Assembly: GCA_027625915.1 (NCBI GenBank)
Contig: JANTQA010000010.1
Location: 248,001-312,000 of the forward strand
Reading direction: 5' to 3'
DNA length: 64,000 nucleotides
Origin: Anaeramoeba flamelloides
Taxonomy: Eukaryota > Metamonada > Anaeramoebidae
Part shown: piece by piece, positions 1 through 13,100 of the stretch
Numbering within the stretch: position 1 is the first letter of the stretch
Layout: every line of letters starts with the position of its first letter
Program-made: the position numbers and the translations under genes
Notes under the pieces: generated by a model
What the model saw: the letters and a program-made list of their open reading frames with translations, nothing else
What the model was told of the DNA's origin: nothing
Database searches by the model: none

Positions 1-1198
1 AATACAATATTTATTAAATTTTGATAAAAAAATTACAATTTAATTGAAAAATTTGGAGCAATTGAAAAAAAATAATGCAAACTCAATTCCTATGAATAAA
101 TTGAAATTAAAGATTTTACTCTATTCTTTCAAATTCAAGAAAATCTATTGGGTGTGTTAGTCAATTGACTTTATGTACATATGCTTTTTTTTTTAATTCG
201 AGAAATAAAAAGGAATTTTTTTTTTATTTTCAAAATTAAAAAAAAAAACATTACAATGATTTTCTAGAGTTTTCTGTTTTTGTTGAGAAAACCTCTTGAT
301 TTTGTAATCAAAAATTGACATTTTTTTTTTTTTTATTTGTTGTTTTGATAAAGAAAAACAATAAATTTTTTCAAAATAAAAATGAATCAAAATTGCCGTT
401 AGCTTTTCTAGGGTTTAAAAAAATAGAGTAAAAATGAGGATTTTACTCTAGTTCTTTTGAAAACTGGAAAACAACTTTTAGCACTACTGCATTCTGTGAC
501 TCCTGACGAAACTTCCCCAGAATACACAGGATGGATAAAAATCCGATAAAAAGAGTATCAATGATAAATAAAAATTCCAAAATCTGTGATTAATAATTAG
601 AATTTCCTATTCTGCTGTTGTTAGGTTTTTTTTTTAAAAAAAAAAAATGGAGTAAAACCAAAGATTTCACTCATTTCATTTGAATTTTGGAAAAGCACCG
701 TTATCTTTTCTTGTGTTTTCTATTTATTCATCAAATAAATATATTTTCGTTAGGTTTTTTTGAGTTTTCTATTTATTTGTGAAGTGTTCTAGGTTTTTTT
801 GAGTTTTCGAAATAAACCGAAAATTTATTAAAATTTTCTGTTTATTTCGAAAAGTAAAAAAAACCTAGAACACTTTACAAATACAACAGAAAACCTCAAG
901 AAAACCACTATTGGATTTTCCAGAATTTAAAAGAATAGAGTAAAATCCATGATTATACTATATTCTTTTGAATTCTAGAAAAAAAAAAAAATAGGAACTC
1001 CATTATACGCTATATTACAATCAAAACTCTAATAACAAGTTTAGTGATTCTTTTATTTTATTTTTTCTAAAATGTACGGGTCTTAATTGAAATAATTGTT
1101 CGAATTTTGGTTAAAAAATAGTTTTATTATTTTAATTTAATTTCACTCTTTTCTCAAAAAATAATAATTCTTAAAATTCTAAAAATTCATAATTTTAG
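1..1198. repeat. repeat-filled DNA, probably intron of the RCC1/BTB gene; repeat family R1
   Basis: No convincing exon is seen here. The stretch ends in an acceptor (ATTTTAG, AG at 1197-1198), so it is probably the last intron of the downstream RCC1/BTB gene, whose earlier exons must lie to the left of the window. It carries several copies of a module I call R1. One part is a near-palindrome built on AGAGTAAAATC and its reverse (about 108-150, 410-470, 640-690 and 925-985). The other is a second palindrome of the type GAAATAAAAAGAAAATTT (about 196-250 and 800-860). The same modules recur near 3.95-4.4, 33.5-33.7, 40.1-40.3 and 63.06-63.15 kb. A short GC-richer island at 471-536 is open in one frame but is not recognisable. 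Confidence 0.5.
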
Positions 1199-2466
1199 GA
1201 CAATTGGGAATGGGGAATTCGTCGTCCACCAGAGTACCAACTTTTATTCGAAAGGATGTAAAAAAAGTATGGGCAGGATTATATTCATATCATACATTTA
1301 TTAAGACAAATGATGATAAAATTTTTGGGGTTGGAAAAAATGGATATGGACAACTTGGGCTGGGCACAACATCTGCTGTATTGAACTTTACTGAAGTTGT
1401 TGACTTTAAGAATAAGAATGTACAGGATATTAAAGGGGGGTATGATGTTTCCATTGCACTTGTCGACAATCGTGTCTATTTATGTGGAAACCGTAGTTAT
1501 ATTAATACCTCCACAACAACAAAATTCCAAATTCCACCTGAATTACAGGATATCGAAATTAATCAAATATCTTGTGGATGCTATCATTTTCTTGCAAAGA
1601 GTGTTTCAAATCAAATTTATATTTGGGGATCGAACTCCTCTAAACAACTTGGCAATAATAATAATAACCACACAAATCCAACAATTTTAAAAATACCAAA
1701 CATTCATTATAATGATAACCTTATAGTTACGTGTGGTGCATTCAACTCGTTTATTCATAATATTGAACCACTTGGATCCATTTTAACCGATTTCTTTGAT
1801 TTTTTTAATAATGAAGAATTTACAGATGCAGAAATTAATGGAATTAAATTCCATTCACAATTTGTTCAATTTAGAACAAATATTCAAATTGAAGAATTAA
1901 AACAAAAATTAAGCAATTTTACAAAGAATGAAATCAAAAGTTTTTTTATTTGGTTGTATTCGGATAAAATTGAAAACAAAGAAATTTTAAAAAAAATTTG
2001 TTTACAATGTGGAATAAATAATTGGGAAAATAAAAAATTAAAAGCCGATTTAACAAATCTTTGGAAAGATGAAGAAACAAAGGATTTTATTATAAGAGTC
2101 AGAGAAGAGGATGAAGAAGATGAAAACGACGACGACGACGAAAACGATGACGACGATGATGATGATGAGTTTCTAGAAGAAGTGCCAATTCATAAATTTG
2201 TATTATTAGCTCGAAGTGGCCTTTTTAGAGAAATGTTTCGAAATATACAAGACGAATCAAATCATGTAACGGACTATTCTAATCGCTCACTGGAAGCAAT
2301 AGAAGTTTTGGTTAGATATCTGTATACTGATGAAATCGTTTTAAATGCAGATAATTATGAATTCGTTCCTGAAGAGCTCCAGGATGCTCCGGAATATTAT
2401 CAAATCAAGCAAGAAAATGATTTTCTGAAAAAATTAACAAAGATTGTAAAAGAATTTGAAAAATAA
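1199..2466 (+). CDS. RCC1-repeat / BTB-domain protein, 3' exon (partial)
   Basis: This is the last exon, open for 422 codons to TAA at 2464-2466. It starts after an acceptor with AG at 1197-1198. The first two bases complete a split Gly codon, giving G-Q-L-G-M-G-N, the core of an RCC1 blade, so the exon begins inside a repeat and the protein start lies upstream. ATG at 1210 is internal. Further RCC1 blades follow (GKNGYGQLGLG, WGSNSSKQLG), covering about residues 1-195 of the exon. Then come a degenerate BTB-like segment and a second BTB (about 285-400) with V-P-I-H-K-F-V-L-L-A-R-S, where helix A2 begins. An acidic run of about 25 D/E/N residues sits inside this BTB before that helix. RCC1-BTB proteins are usually Cul3 adaptors or signalling scaffolds; that role is inferred. 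An AATAAA at 2478 is a likely poly(A) signal. Confidence 0.85.
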
Positions 2467-4434
2467 TCCATTTGATTAATAAAAAAAAGTGTTGATAATA
2501 TCATTAGAAGATTTTCAGAAAAAAGTAAAAAAAAAAAAAAAAAACTTAATTTATTGCAATGAAAAAATAGATTTTAAAAAGATATTTGACAAATTTAGAA
2601 CTCAAATAAAAGAATTTAAACAACTTTTTTTTTTCATTTTTATCCATTCAAAAACTTTTTTTTTTTTACAAGGAATTTTTAGTTATGAAAGATAATTAAA
2701 AAATAATATTAAATGATCTTTGGAATTTTTGTTACAAATAAGTGACTTTTCGAAAAAATCTTTTTAACTTTTTTAAATATTTTTTAGATTCTTAGTTGAA
2801 TTTTTAACTGATCAAAAACAATCAATGAAGCTGAAGATTATTTTTGTTGTAATTTAAAAGGGGAAATTCTAATAATATACCTATATATATATATTTATAA
2901 ATAATTTATTGTGAGAAGTCCCTTTGGAAATATTATAGGTTCATTTTTTTAAAAAAAAACCTGTTTAAATTGTTTTTAAATAAAGACTTTTTAATTGAAT
3001 TTTTATCATTTTCTTTTCATATGATAAAAAGAAAAAGATAGAGAAAAAAAAAATAAAAATAAAAAAAATGAACAATTTTAAACAAGTAAAAATATAATAT
3101 CTTGCAACTTTATGAAGTTGGGGATCAGCAAAATTGATTTTGAATATAATCGTTGTCTTGAAAATGGTTGATATATTGAACACAAGTATAAAAGAAAAAA
3201 TACCTAAAAATAAATTAAAACAAAATTTCTTGTTTAAAAAGATTTTTAAAAACTATGAGAGTTTTATCATAAAGTTCCAAGGTATTGTTTTTTTGTTACA
3301 AAAATATATTTAAAAGCATTATGATTTTATAAATCAATGAATTTAAAATTATTTATTTTTGTAAGCAATTGTTTAAAAAAATTAATTTATTACATTAATG
3401 AAATTATATTTTTCAATGGACATATGATTAATTATTAAATAGTGAATTATAAATAAGAAAAATCCCAGTTATATTTAATAAAAATAAAAGAAGAATTATT
3501 GGAAATTATCTCTATAATTAAAAATTTTAATAACTATTTGAAATTTTTTTTTAAAATTATTTTTTTTTTTAAATGTTATAGATTATTGTAAGGTAACTAT
3601 AAAAATATTAGAATTTGAAAGAATTTCAGAACATTAAAGATGATAAAGGGGGGGAATCAGGGTTTGATCTATAAAATAATAATTCTAAACTCAAAAAAAA
3701 AATGATAATTTTAAGATATTAAAATTTTTGCTGGAAATATTGCATTTGAATTACAACTTTAAACTTGAAAAAATATACTTTAGAATAATTGAGTGTTTTT
3801 TTTTTTTTTTGAAGAGAGATGATTCAAAAAAATTAATTTCATCTTACACTAGTTAGATTTTTTTTAAAATTAAAGAAATAAGTTAAAAAAATAATTTAAT
3901 TATCAGTTTATTTCTTTTCTTAAAAAAAAAAAAACTAAGTTAGCTTTTCCTTAATTTATAATAATTGAGAAAAATCCTTGATTTTATCATATTCTTTGAA
4001 ATTTGGAAAACTGCTGATATCTTCACTTGAGTTTTCTGTTTATTTGAAAAATGGATAGATTTTAGGGATAAAACATAAAAAAATCAAGAAAACTTAGGCA
4101 CTTGAATCTACTCTAAGACACTTGACGGCCTCAGTCATTAAATTTTTTTGAGTTTTTTGTTCATTTGGAAAATAAATATATTTTTGTTAGATTTTTTTTG
4201 ATTTGAGAAATAAAAAGAAAATTTTAATAAATTTTCTTTTTATTTCTAAAATTAAAAAAAACCTAGAACACTTCCCAGAATAAAACAGAAAAACTCAAGA
4301 GAATTGCTATAAGGTTCTAAAAATTTTGAAATAATATAGTTAAATCTTATTTTTTATTTAATTATTTCTTAAATTAAAAAAAAAAAATAAATAGGCACTT
4401 GAAAGTACTTAACAACACTTTATCCTAAGTTAGT

Positions 4435-4660
4435 ACTTTCCTAATCTCTAACTTTTTGTTTAGAAATTTCAATAAAGAATCATAATTTTCTGTCTTATTA
4501 ACCATAGAAAAAATAATCAATGATTCAATTTTTTTTTTTTTTTGAATAATATTAAAGAGATTAATCTTTATTTATGTTTATTTGAAATCGATCTTATTTC
4601 AAAATTATTTGGTTTTCTTTATATAATGAACAAGTCCCTAAAAATAATCTATATCTTTAT
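4435..4660 (+). repeat. dispersed repeat R8, copy 1
   Basis: It shares the core TTTCAATAAAGAATCATAAT and a following stretch on opposite strands of an AATAATATTAAAGA-type motif with about 21965-22195 and 41125-41345. The three copies are in the same orientation and clearly diverged. No terminal repeats or target duplication could be fixed by eye. Confidence 0.5.
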
Positions 4661-6689
4661 CTATTTCTAAATTGAATAATTTTTGTGTATTCGTTTCAAG
4701 TGTTTCTTTTTATTTCATTTTTGCCATAAGAACAAGAATAGTTTGTTATGTAATTGTCAAAATTTCGTAGAAAAGATTTAGTTTTGGAGCAAGTAATTAT
4801 ATTTTACAATTTTAGAAAATTTTAATATTAAGAATTTCTGTAAAAAGATTTTACAAGTGTTGTGGAATCTTTGTAATTTGAAATACAAAATATCATTCAC
4901 AGTTATATTTGATAATTGAATAAGAAACCTAAAGCCAATCTGAGATTATATCTTTAATTTTTCAATTTTTTGAACATTTATTATTGATTAAATTTTTGGT
5001 TTTATTAAATATATTTTCGAGCTAGAAATGTGTTTAGGGTGAATAATTGAAATAAATCAATAAAAAATATTAAATAATTAGAATTTAGGAACGTTAAAAT
5101 TCTAAAAATCTTTTCTTTTTAAAGACCAAACACAAAAGATTATCTTTCCAAATAAACTTATAGAAATCAAGAGAGAAAAAAAAAATAATTCGGATAAAAG
5201 CTATTTTTAAGGAAATATATTCTTTTTATTCTTAAACGGGATAAATAAAAGTAAGGAATTACCTTGTATTTATAACCCCATTATTATCTTTTTTATTGAA
5301 AAAAAAAATCAATATTTTTTTTATATTTATTTTCAAAGAATTCCATTTTCAAATATTTTTATCAAACCAAGCCAAAATATAGAAAATTCTTGTAAAAATT
5401 AAAATAAAGGAGAGGATTGAATTCTCGGAATCAAAAAGAACTACACAATTTGTTCAACTTAAAGAAAAAAAAAACTGATGAAAAAATTTCAAACATATTT
5501 ATTAATTATTTTTAGTTCTCATTTTAATGGAAAATAAATAATCATAAAATCAAACAAATCCTTCAAATAAATAATTATTTCTGAAGAAGAATTCAAAAAA
5601 GATCCTATTTTCCAAACAAAATCCCAGAATTAGGTTGATTAGATGAAAACGGGAATAAAATTCGTTTTCATTACCTCTCGAAATAGAAGTTATTAGTTTC
5701 CAAAAAAAAATTTTTTCTCAAAATTAAAATTAAAACCAAGTAAAGAATCAGTAATTATATTCACTATTACTGATAAGATCAAGAAATAAATGATTTTTTT
5801 TTTTTTTTCTTGATCAATTTTTTTAATTATTTTCATTTTTTAAATTGTATGTTAAGATATTATACTGGGATATCCTACAGATCGCTATTTATTACAATAT
5901 TAATATATTTGATTGAAGAAATGTTTTAAATCATTCAGTTTCTAATAAACTGTTATACCCAAAATGGGTAAAATGTGCTTACCTTTAATTGTTACAATTT
6001 TTCATACTTAAAAATTTCAAAAGGTTTTGATTTATTTTGACAAATTATAATTTTGAATTAAAACCTTGACAGCGATTTCACTATTTGGGTACGATATTAT
6101 TAATACAGTTCAAAAATCACGAATCTGATTGTTTTGTCTTTTACGGATAAATTCAAACAGTTGTTTTGAAATTTTTGTTTCATTTTCCATTTTTAAAATT
6201 TTTACAGGGTTATGAAGTAAAGATAATATTGGTTTAAAAATTAAGAACCATGTAGAATTAATTGATCTTTGAAATTTTCAATGTAAATAATTAGTTTATA
6301 AAGAATAGTTTAAAAGTAGAGTTTATAAGATTTAAACAAAAATGGAAATTGAATTAAATTTTTTTAATAATTTTTTTAATTTGTTCGTATTGCCAATGCT
6401 AAAAATAATAAAATTTGTAAAAAAAAAAAATAGTTGATCAAAATGTAAAATTTTTTTATTTTGTTAAATTTTTTGATTTTTTCAATTAAAAATTATCTCT
6501 TTATTAAGTATTAAAAAAAAAAAACATGATGATAAATTTAATCCAATATTATCAAATTTAAAATATTAGTACCAACATGTTAATCACCAAATAATAAAAA
6601 AAAAAAAAACAAGAGTAGAATTACAAGTTATTTCAAACTAACCAAATCTGAAATAAATAGAAATAGAATTATGTTTACATCTATTTTAA

Positions 6690-6960
6690 AAAAGTGAAAA
6701 CTTTTTCCAGAATTAAAACTTTCCTCAAGCTTCCTGTTTTAATAAAGTAAAAACTTTTGTCAGATTATTAAAAACTTTTTAAAAGTTTTTCTGTTTGAAA
6801 AAAGTGAAGATTCAACCTTTAAATATGAGGCAGGGATTGGGTTGAGAAGAAAAGCTCTTTTTTTAAAAAAAGTTCTCATTTATTAAAACATAAAACTTTA
6901 AAAAAGTTTTCTAAAATTCTCACTTTTTTAAAATGGCTGTATAAAATTTTATAATGTATT
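6690..6960 (+). repeat. repeat R10, arm 1 (inverted partner at 29.1 kb)
   Basis: The segment contains TTTAAATATGAGGCAGGGAT followed by AT-rich AAAAGTTTT motifs. The reverse complement of 29085-29300 has TTTAAATGTAAAGCAGGGAT in the same order, followed by a matching TTATTAAAACATAAAAC. Each copy also has internal self-complementary AAAAACTTTT blocks, so it can fold on itself. Confidence 0.5.
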
Positions 6961-7125
6961 AATTTTGAAAATTGTAAAAAAAAAAAGTACACACTTTTTT
7001 AATACAACTGTAGAATTAACTTTAGAATTTGTGTTATAAATACACATATTTATATATGCATGTGTGTGTTTAAATGGAAAGTCAACGCAAGAGATTAAAT
7101 AAAGGGTTGGTTGTCTTCACATAAA

Positions 7126-8312
7126 TCACTTTTTCTGTTCATTCGTTTGTAATTTTTTCAATTCGTCAACAAAAAAAGAAAAATTTGATTGATCTAAAAT
7201 ATTTTGTTGTAGTGGTGTTTGTTTTGGTTGTGTATTAAAAAGATTTGTATGGAGACTTTTTTGTTGCTGTTTGTTTTTTTTGATGTTTTTTTGTTTGGAA
7301 TTATTTCTCTTGTTGTTCTGATAATAATTATTTTCATTACTTTTTTTATAAAGAAAAGACTGATCGGAGTATCTTCTTTTTTTCTTTTTTTTGGGGAAAT
7401 TATTATTGAAAATATTCTGTTTTGATTCAGGATGATCATTTTGATTAGTCTCAAGACACATGCTTTTTGATGAATTATTTGTGTTTCTTGATCGAAAATG
7501 ATTTCGTGTTTGGTTTTTATTTTTTTTCAGATAAAAATTGTTTTGATATTTTGAAGATTGTTGTTGTTGTTGTTGGGACATATTAATACATTTTTTTATT
7601 CTTGTTAGTTCTTTATTAATTTGGGTCCTTAATTGATTCTCTTTATTGATTTCAATTACTAATTGATCGATTTGATATTGAAGCGTTTCTATTTCTCTTT
7701 TTAATTCCATGTTTTCAAGCCGATAGTTTTGATAATTCATTTCGTTCTCTTCTTTAAATGAAAAGGTCTCATCACCAAATTCTTGTGATTGCGGAAACTC
7801 GTTGCTAAAGAATTAAATTGATTGAATTTGTGGATTGAAAAACCAAAGAAGGAAAAAATAAAAAATTTTGGTTATTGTGATTGCTAAAAAAGAAAAGAAA
7901 TTTCAAAAAAAAAACAAATTGGGTGTTGTTACTTTGCTATGATACAGATCAATTAAATTTTTTTTTTAGATTAACACAAGCCAAAAGGAGAAGGAAGCAA
8001 AATGGAAGGAAGATAATGTAAAATACAAGCAAGACATTTTAATTAAAAAAAAAAAAAAAATTGAGAAAGAATAAGCAAATAAGAAAGATTGAATTAATAC
8101 TTACGAGAAGAATTGAGCGATTGTCTTATATTTATTGGAGAAAATGAACGGTTCTGATCGGATTGTATGGTTGAGTTCTCATCATAATTCCTATCCGAAA
8201 AGAAATCTTTTATTGTTGATTGATCAGAATATCCAAGCAACATTGAAGAAAATTGTTCCATTCGAAGCAAATCGGAATTAGTTAACGACTGGTTTTGATC
8301 ACGTTGACTCAT
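7126..8312 (-). CDS. coiled-coil, N/Q-rich protein of unknown function (at least 2 exons)
   Basis: Exon 1 runs 8312-8105 (minus) from ATG, M-S-Q-R-D-Q-N-Q-S-L, for 69 codons plus one base, ending at a textbook donor C|GTAAGT. The 3' exon is open from an acceptor TTCTTTAG (exon from 7804) through E-F-P-Q-S-Q-E-F-G-D-E-T-F to the stop at 7126. After about 22 residues it has a coiled coil (E-N-M-E-L-K-R-E-I-E-T-L-Q-Y-Q-I-D-Q-L) and then an N/Q/K-rich tail. The junction is unresolved: exon 1 leaves one base and the 3' exon supplies only one, so direct splicing shifts frame. Either a small middle exon (for example near 7845-7885) or a later acceptor is needed. No family is recognised. The tail has basic KKKKKRR clusters that could serve nuclear import, which is inference. 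Confidence 0.6.
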
Positions 8313-10176
8313 TGGTTTGTGACTATGTTTCAATAATGTTTTAATTGAAAAAGTAATGAAAAAAATTTTCTTTCGCTTAAAAGGAAAAAAATGAAAATAA
8401 AAAGGATTTACTTTTAGAATTTGCATCTGGAAAAAGTCTATTGGAGAAAATTATAAATTTTTTTTCTTACTGAGTAATTTATTTTGAAATTCTTAGTGAG
8501 ACAATTACCTTAAGTAACCAGAGCCATAAAGATAATATTCAAATAATTTGGCATCTAAATTGAGATAATTGATGTTTCAAATTTTTTGATATGAGAACTA
8601 CTTTTATTGGATTGTCAAATTCTCATTTGGCAAAAATAATAGGTTTTTTTTGTGAGATAATAAAAGTGTATAGATTTTCACTTCATTTTCCCATTTTTCT
8701 TTTACTAATATAGTTGAAAAAAAATTTGATTGTAATTGTTGATTTCTCTTTCTTTGTTTGGGCCTTTTTTATTCACTACGTTTGTGTATATTTTGGGTCA
8801 ACTGACAGCCTGATTTATATGAGTAAAACAAAATCATTTAAAAATATATATACTTTAAATTACAAGTAGGGTTTGATTGTTTTCACCAGAAGAAGGTGGT
8901 TCGAAAATTAGACACATTTTCTTAGTATTGATTATTAATAACCCACCTTGTGATATGATAACAATCAAAGTCCAAAGGATAATTGTATCCATTAATAAAA
9001 TAAAATTTTTCATTTAATTTTTAATTGTAATATATGATATTTCCAAAAAAGTGGGGAATTTTTTTTTTAATATTTTATAAAAAATTATCTTTATAAATTG
9101 AGTCATTCGTTAATTGAAAATACGAAAAAAAGTGTAAAATAAATTCCAATTGAATTAATGACCAAAGTATTTATTTCAAAATATTATGTTAGTTAAAAAT
9201 ATTTCCAAATAACGAAAAGAGAAAACATCACTTTTTTTGAGAAAGACAATGTACAAGCAATTACAATAAAAACTGGAAAAATGGAAAGGGTACAAATGAT
9301 TCTTTAAACAACCAAATTCTTTTATATATTTTCAATTCTATTTGAAAATGAGTTGTGATTAAACAATTTATGAAAACTATTTTTTTCGATTAATAAGAAA
9401 ATAATAAACTCCAATTGTTGTACATAAAAAAATATCAGATACAATCGAGATCAGAATTTTTAATATTTGTTATTTCTGTAATACAATACTGAAAAAAAAT
9501 GAATTATTACCTTGAGTCAATAAATGCTAGTTTATGATTTTGAATATTTAAATACTTTTTTGAAGATTGATTTTTTTAAATATATTTTAAAATAAATTTA
9601 CCGTACTTTCTTGGAAATATGTTAGACTCTAGCCGACCCAAGCATGACCTTAAGCTCTCCTAAAATACCTTATGTTTCCCAAAAAAGTGTTTTAAAATAT
9701 CCCACCATCAATCTATTTCAATGGAATTGTCTCTTTTGGGAAAAATTGAAAATTTGAACAATTTTGAAATTTCATCAATTTTGAAAAGTAATAATTTTCC
9801 CAACAAAACCACTTCCAATTCGATTATAAAGTGAGTAAAACTTTTTGAAGAATATTTTAATGTGTTTTACAATGTTGGTTTTAAAAAAAAACTCAAAAAT
9901 ATCGAGTAAGCAAAACATAGTATAAACTATTTTAACAAATTGATGTACAAATGCTTTCCAACATAGGATCTTTTAAATATTAAGGTAAGAATCACTAATC
10001 AAGCGTATCAAAACTTTAAAAAAACAAAACATTAATTTTTATTGATAAAAACTGAAAAAAAATGATTAAATATTTAAATTAAATTCTAAAAAATAATTTT
10101 TAATAGAATATATAACTTGCAATAAGAGTTCTAAATTCAAAAAACAAAAAAAAAATTCAATAAATAAAATAAAATC
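8313..10176. other. intergenic stretch without a supported gene
   Basis: This is upstream of the coiled-coil gene and downstream of the formin gene, both on the minus strand. It holds AT-rich sequence only. The phrase TATTTCCAAAAAAGTGGGGAA near 9030 is close to one at about 57300. A GC-richer island at about 9610-9720 has no recognisable frame. AATAAA-type signals near 10160 fit the formin 3' end. Confidence 0.5.
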
Positions 10177-13100
10177 TTAATCTTCGTCTGAAGAAAAGTC
10201 TGTCTCTGAAGAATCTTCATTTGAGCTCGAGCTGTTGTAATTTTTTTTAACTTTAATTGCAACTCTTCTGCCATCAAGATCATTCATTTCGCCTGATGAA
10301 CGTAATTTGAAAATGTCGCCTGTCAAAAATCCTGAAGAAATTTTTTCAAGTATTCCATTTTGGTGAACCATGTTGCTCATATTGGAACTTTTAGTAATTT
10401 TCCTATTTTGTAATCTTTTTTCTAATTTCAATTGGCTTTCTTCTTGTTCTTTTTCGACTTTGTATTTCTTGAGTGTTTGATCAAAATTTTTTAAAAATTC
10501 GCAAAGGCTCGAAAAGAAAGTATTTGGCTTGGGATCTAACGAATTGACATCAAAAAATTCCAAAGTGTTTTTAAAGAAATTGTTGCACCTATTGACCTTT
10601 TTCCTCAATTGTACAATAATTTCACTCGCCTCCACGCCCCACCGAAGCATTATTTGTCTGAACTTGTCTCTCTCGTCAGTGGGCCTTTTAAATTCGGATA
10701 AATGCTTTGATAGGTTTTCAATTTTGGTAAAATTGGTATCAAGTTCCTGTTCGATTACCCTAAAGGAAACATTTTTTGCAGAATTGAACAGTGGGTACAA
10801 TTCAGTGATTTTCAGGCTCTCTGGCGACTGTTTCTCTAAGTCCATGATCAAATACTTTAGCATTGATATTTTTTTGTCTTGGGGGGCCTTCATTTGGTCG
10901 AGTTTATCAAGGATATCAAATTGGAACCCGATGACACTGTCCTCATTCAAATTTTCATTCAGGGTGTGCCCATATTTTAAGAGCGTTTTGAACACTATTT
11001 TGATGCCCTGGCTGCTTCTCAGAAGCGAGCATGCCTTAATTAATTTCTTTATTTCACTCAGCACAATTTCTTCGACGAATTTAAATTCGATCGAGAACTT
11101 CCAATTAGAAATACGCCTTTCAAGTTTTGGTATTTTGATCAATCGAAGGTACACCCTTTCTGGGAAAGTTAGCTCGGATTGATCACCAATATAATCCGTT
11201 AATTTTGTGATTTCCTCAACACTTGGCAATAGCTTATCAAAGGACAAAATGTTTTTTTCCGTGAAATAATCATTATCCAATCTCAAAATTGCTTCCTCGA
11301 TTTGCTCTGGCGTTGGGCTTTGTTCTCGAAACGCTATTTCAATTGTTTTGGCCTTTTGCTGGTTTATTAGCAATTCCCTCTTTTTTTTTTTCAAATATTT
11401 ATTATTGAAATTACTGTTGTTTAATCGGCTTTTTCGTTCAAATAATGTTTTCAATTCGTTTTTGTTAATATTAAAAAAGTCTTCATCAATTAATTGATCC
11501 CAAAACGTTTTTGTATTTTTTTTTGGATTGTTTATACTTTTTATCGGATCCCATCTAATGTACACATATCTTTTGCCATTCATTTTTTTTTTTTTACTAA
11601 AATCTGGAATCATTAAATTTGGTAATGGTGGTGGAATTGACATTGGTGGACTATTATCAGATTCTTCTAATTTATTATTATCATCTGACTTTGATGTTGG
11701 TGGGTTTGGTATAACTGACGAGTTTTGAGTTTTTTCTTCAGATTTTCCAATTTTTGTTGTATTTTCGGATTCTTCATTCGTTTCTGTTTTTGTGCTTATA
11801 TCCTTTTTGATTGCTTTTTTTCTTATTTTCTTTCTTCGTATTTTTTTTTCAATTAGCTTGCCATTCAAATCAACACTATGTCCTCTTTTTCTAATTTTCT
11901 TTTGGGAATGGCTTTTTGAATGATGATTATTGTTTTTATTCCTATGGCCTAATCTGTTTTTATTTGTTTTTGTTACTTGGTTCTTATCCTTATCCTTATC
12001 CCTATCCCTATGTCTGTGCCCACTTTTTTTTCTATCTACACTATCATTGTCATTGCCATTCGTTTTCCCATTACCATTCCTTTTCCCATTACCATTCCTT
12101 TTCCCATTGCCATTCCTTTTCCCATTGCCATTCCTTTTCCCGTTACCATTTCTTTCCCCGTTACCATCCCTTTTCCCGTTACCATCCCTTTTCCCATTCC
12201 CATCCCTTTTGCCATTTCCATCCCTTTTGCCATTTCCATCCCTTTTGCCATTTCCATTGCCATTCCTATTACTATTCCTATTCCTATCACTTTTGTTATT
12301 CCTATCTTTATTCCTATTACTATTCTTATGTATGTTGCTATTACTGTTACTATTCTTTAAAACTTGTTCACTATCATCAATCCATTCATCTGAATCAAAA
12401 AATATTTGATTTGGTATATTGTGATTAATAACTGTTTTTGATCTTTTTTTGGTCTTAGTCTTCCCATTGGTATCTAATTTATTATTCTGGTTACTATTAT
12501 TATGTTTATTATTATAATGATTATGATTATTTTTATTGATATTTTGATATTTTTTTTTCAGATGGTATTTTTTTTGTTTAACATTTTCCTTTGGTAAAAA
12601 TTTGGAAAGATGTATTTTGTTCCTTTTCATTTGATTTGGTCTTGTACGTAAAGTTTTAAAATTGTGAATTTTCATTTGCTTTTTTTCACTAAAACTTTTT
12701 GGCTCCCTTAATGTGGTTTGTTTTATTAAACTTTGGAAAGAAAACGCATCAACTCTATTATTATATCCAAATTTAAGAACGTCAATTAGCCCTTGAAAGA
12801 TGTCCTTCCAATCAAATTCTGTTTTATATAGAATCTTAATTAATTGTTTCAATAATTCCATGGTCATTTTTCTCTCTTCTTCAGATTTGCATTCCTTAAA
12901 GAGAGTTTGGATCGCCCGGTGTGAATAAATGTCATATTTATCAGTCCCAATCGAGACTCTTAATTCTTCAAAATCTTTTAATTGCTGTTTTTTATAAATT
13001 TTTATTTGATTTGTTAAATCTTCATCAGCGCCTTTATCAACTTGATTTAAAAATTTGTTCAGCCCTAAAGCAATCAACTCAAATCTTGTAGAAACCCGAA

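Larger units (their letters stand above)
2467..7125. other. long intergenic stretch without a supported gene
   Basis: All frames are broken by frequent stops, and the short open frames are poly-F/K/I runs produced by AT-rich sequence. Recognisable content is R1 modules at about 3940-4410, one copy of repeat R8 at about 4435-4660, and one arm of the inverted pair R10 at about 6690-6960. The rest shows only homopolymers and a TG run near 7060. Confidence 0.6.

Noticed and set aside
9610-9730. GC-richer island as a possible ncRNA
   Set aside because: No stable fold, promoter or second copy could be recognised by eye.
10529-11182. 217-codon plus-strand frame
   Set aside because: It is antisense to the well-supported FH2 domain of the formin, and its composition mirrors the complementary strand.
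11916-12428. Long open frames on the plus strand, and another minus frame, across the formin repeat
   Set aside because: They are by-products of the 18-bp tandem unit, which keeps all frames open. The formin frame has the domain context.
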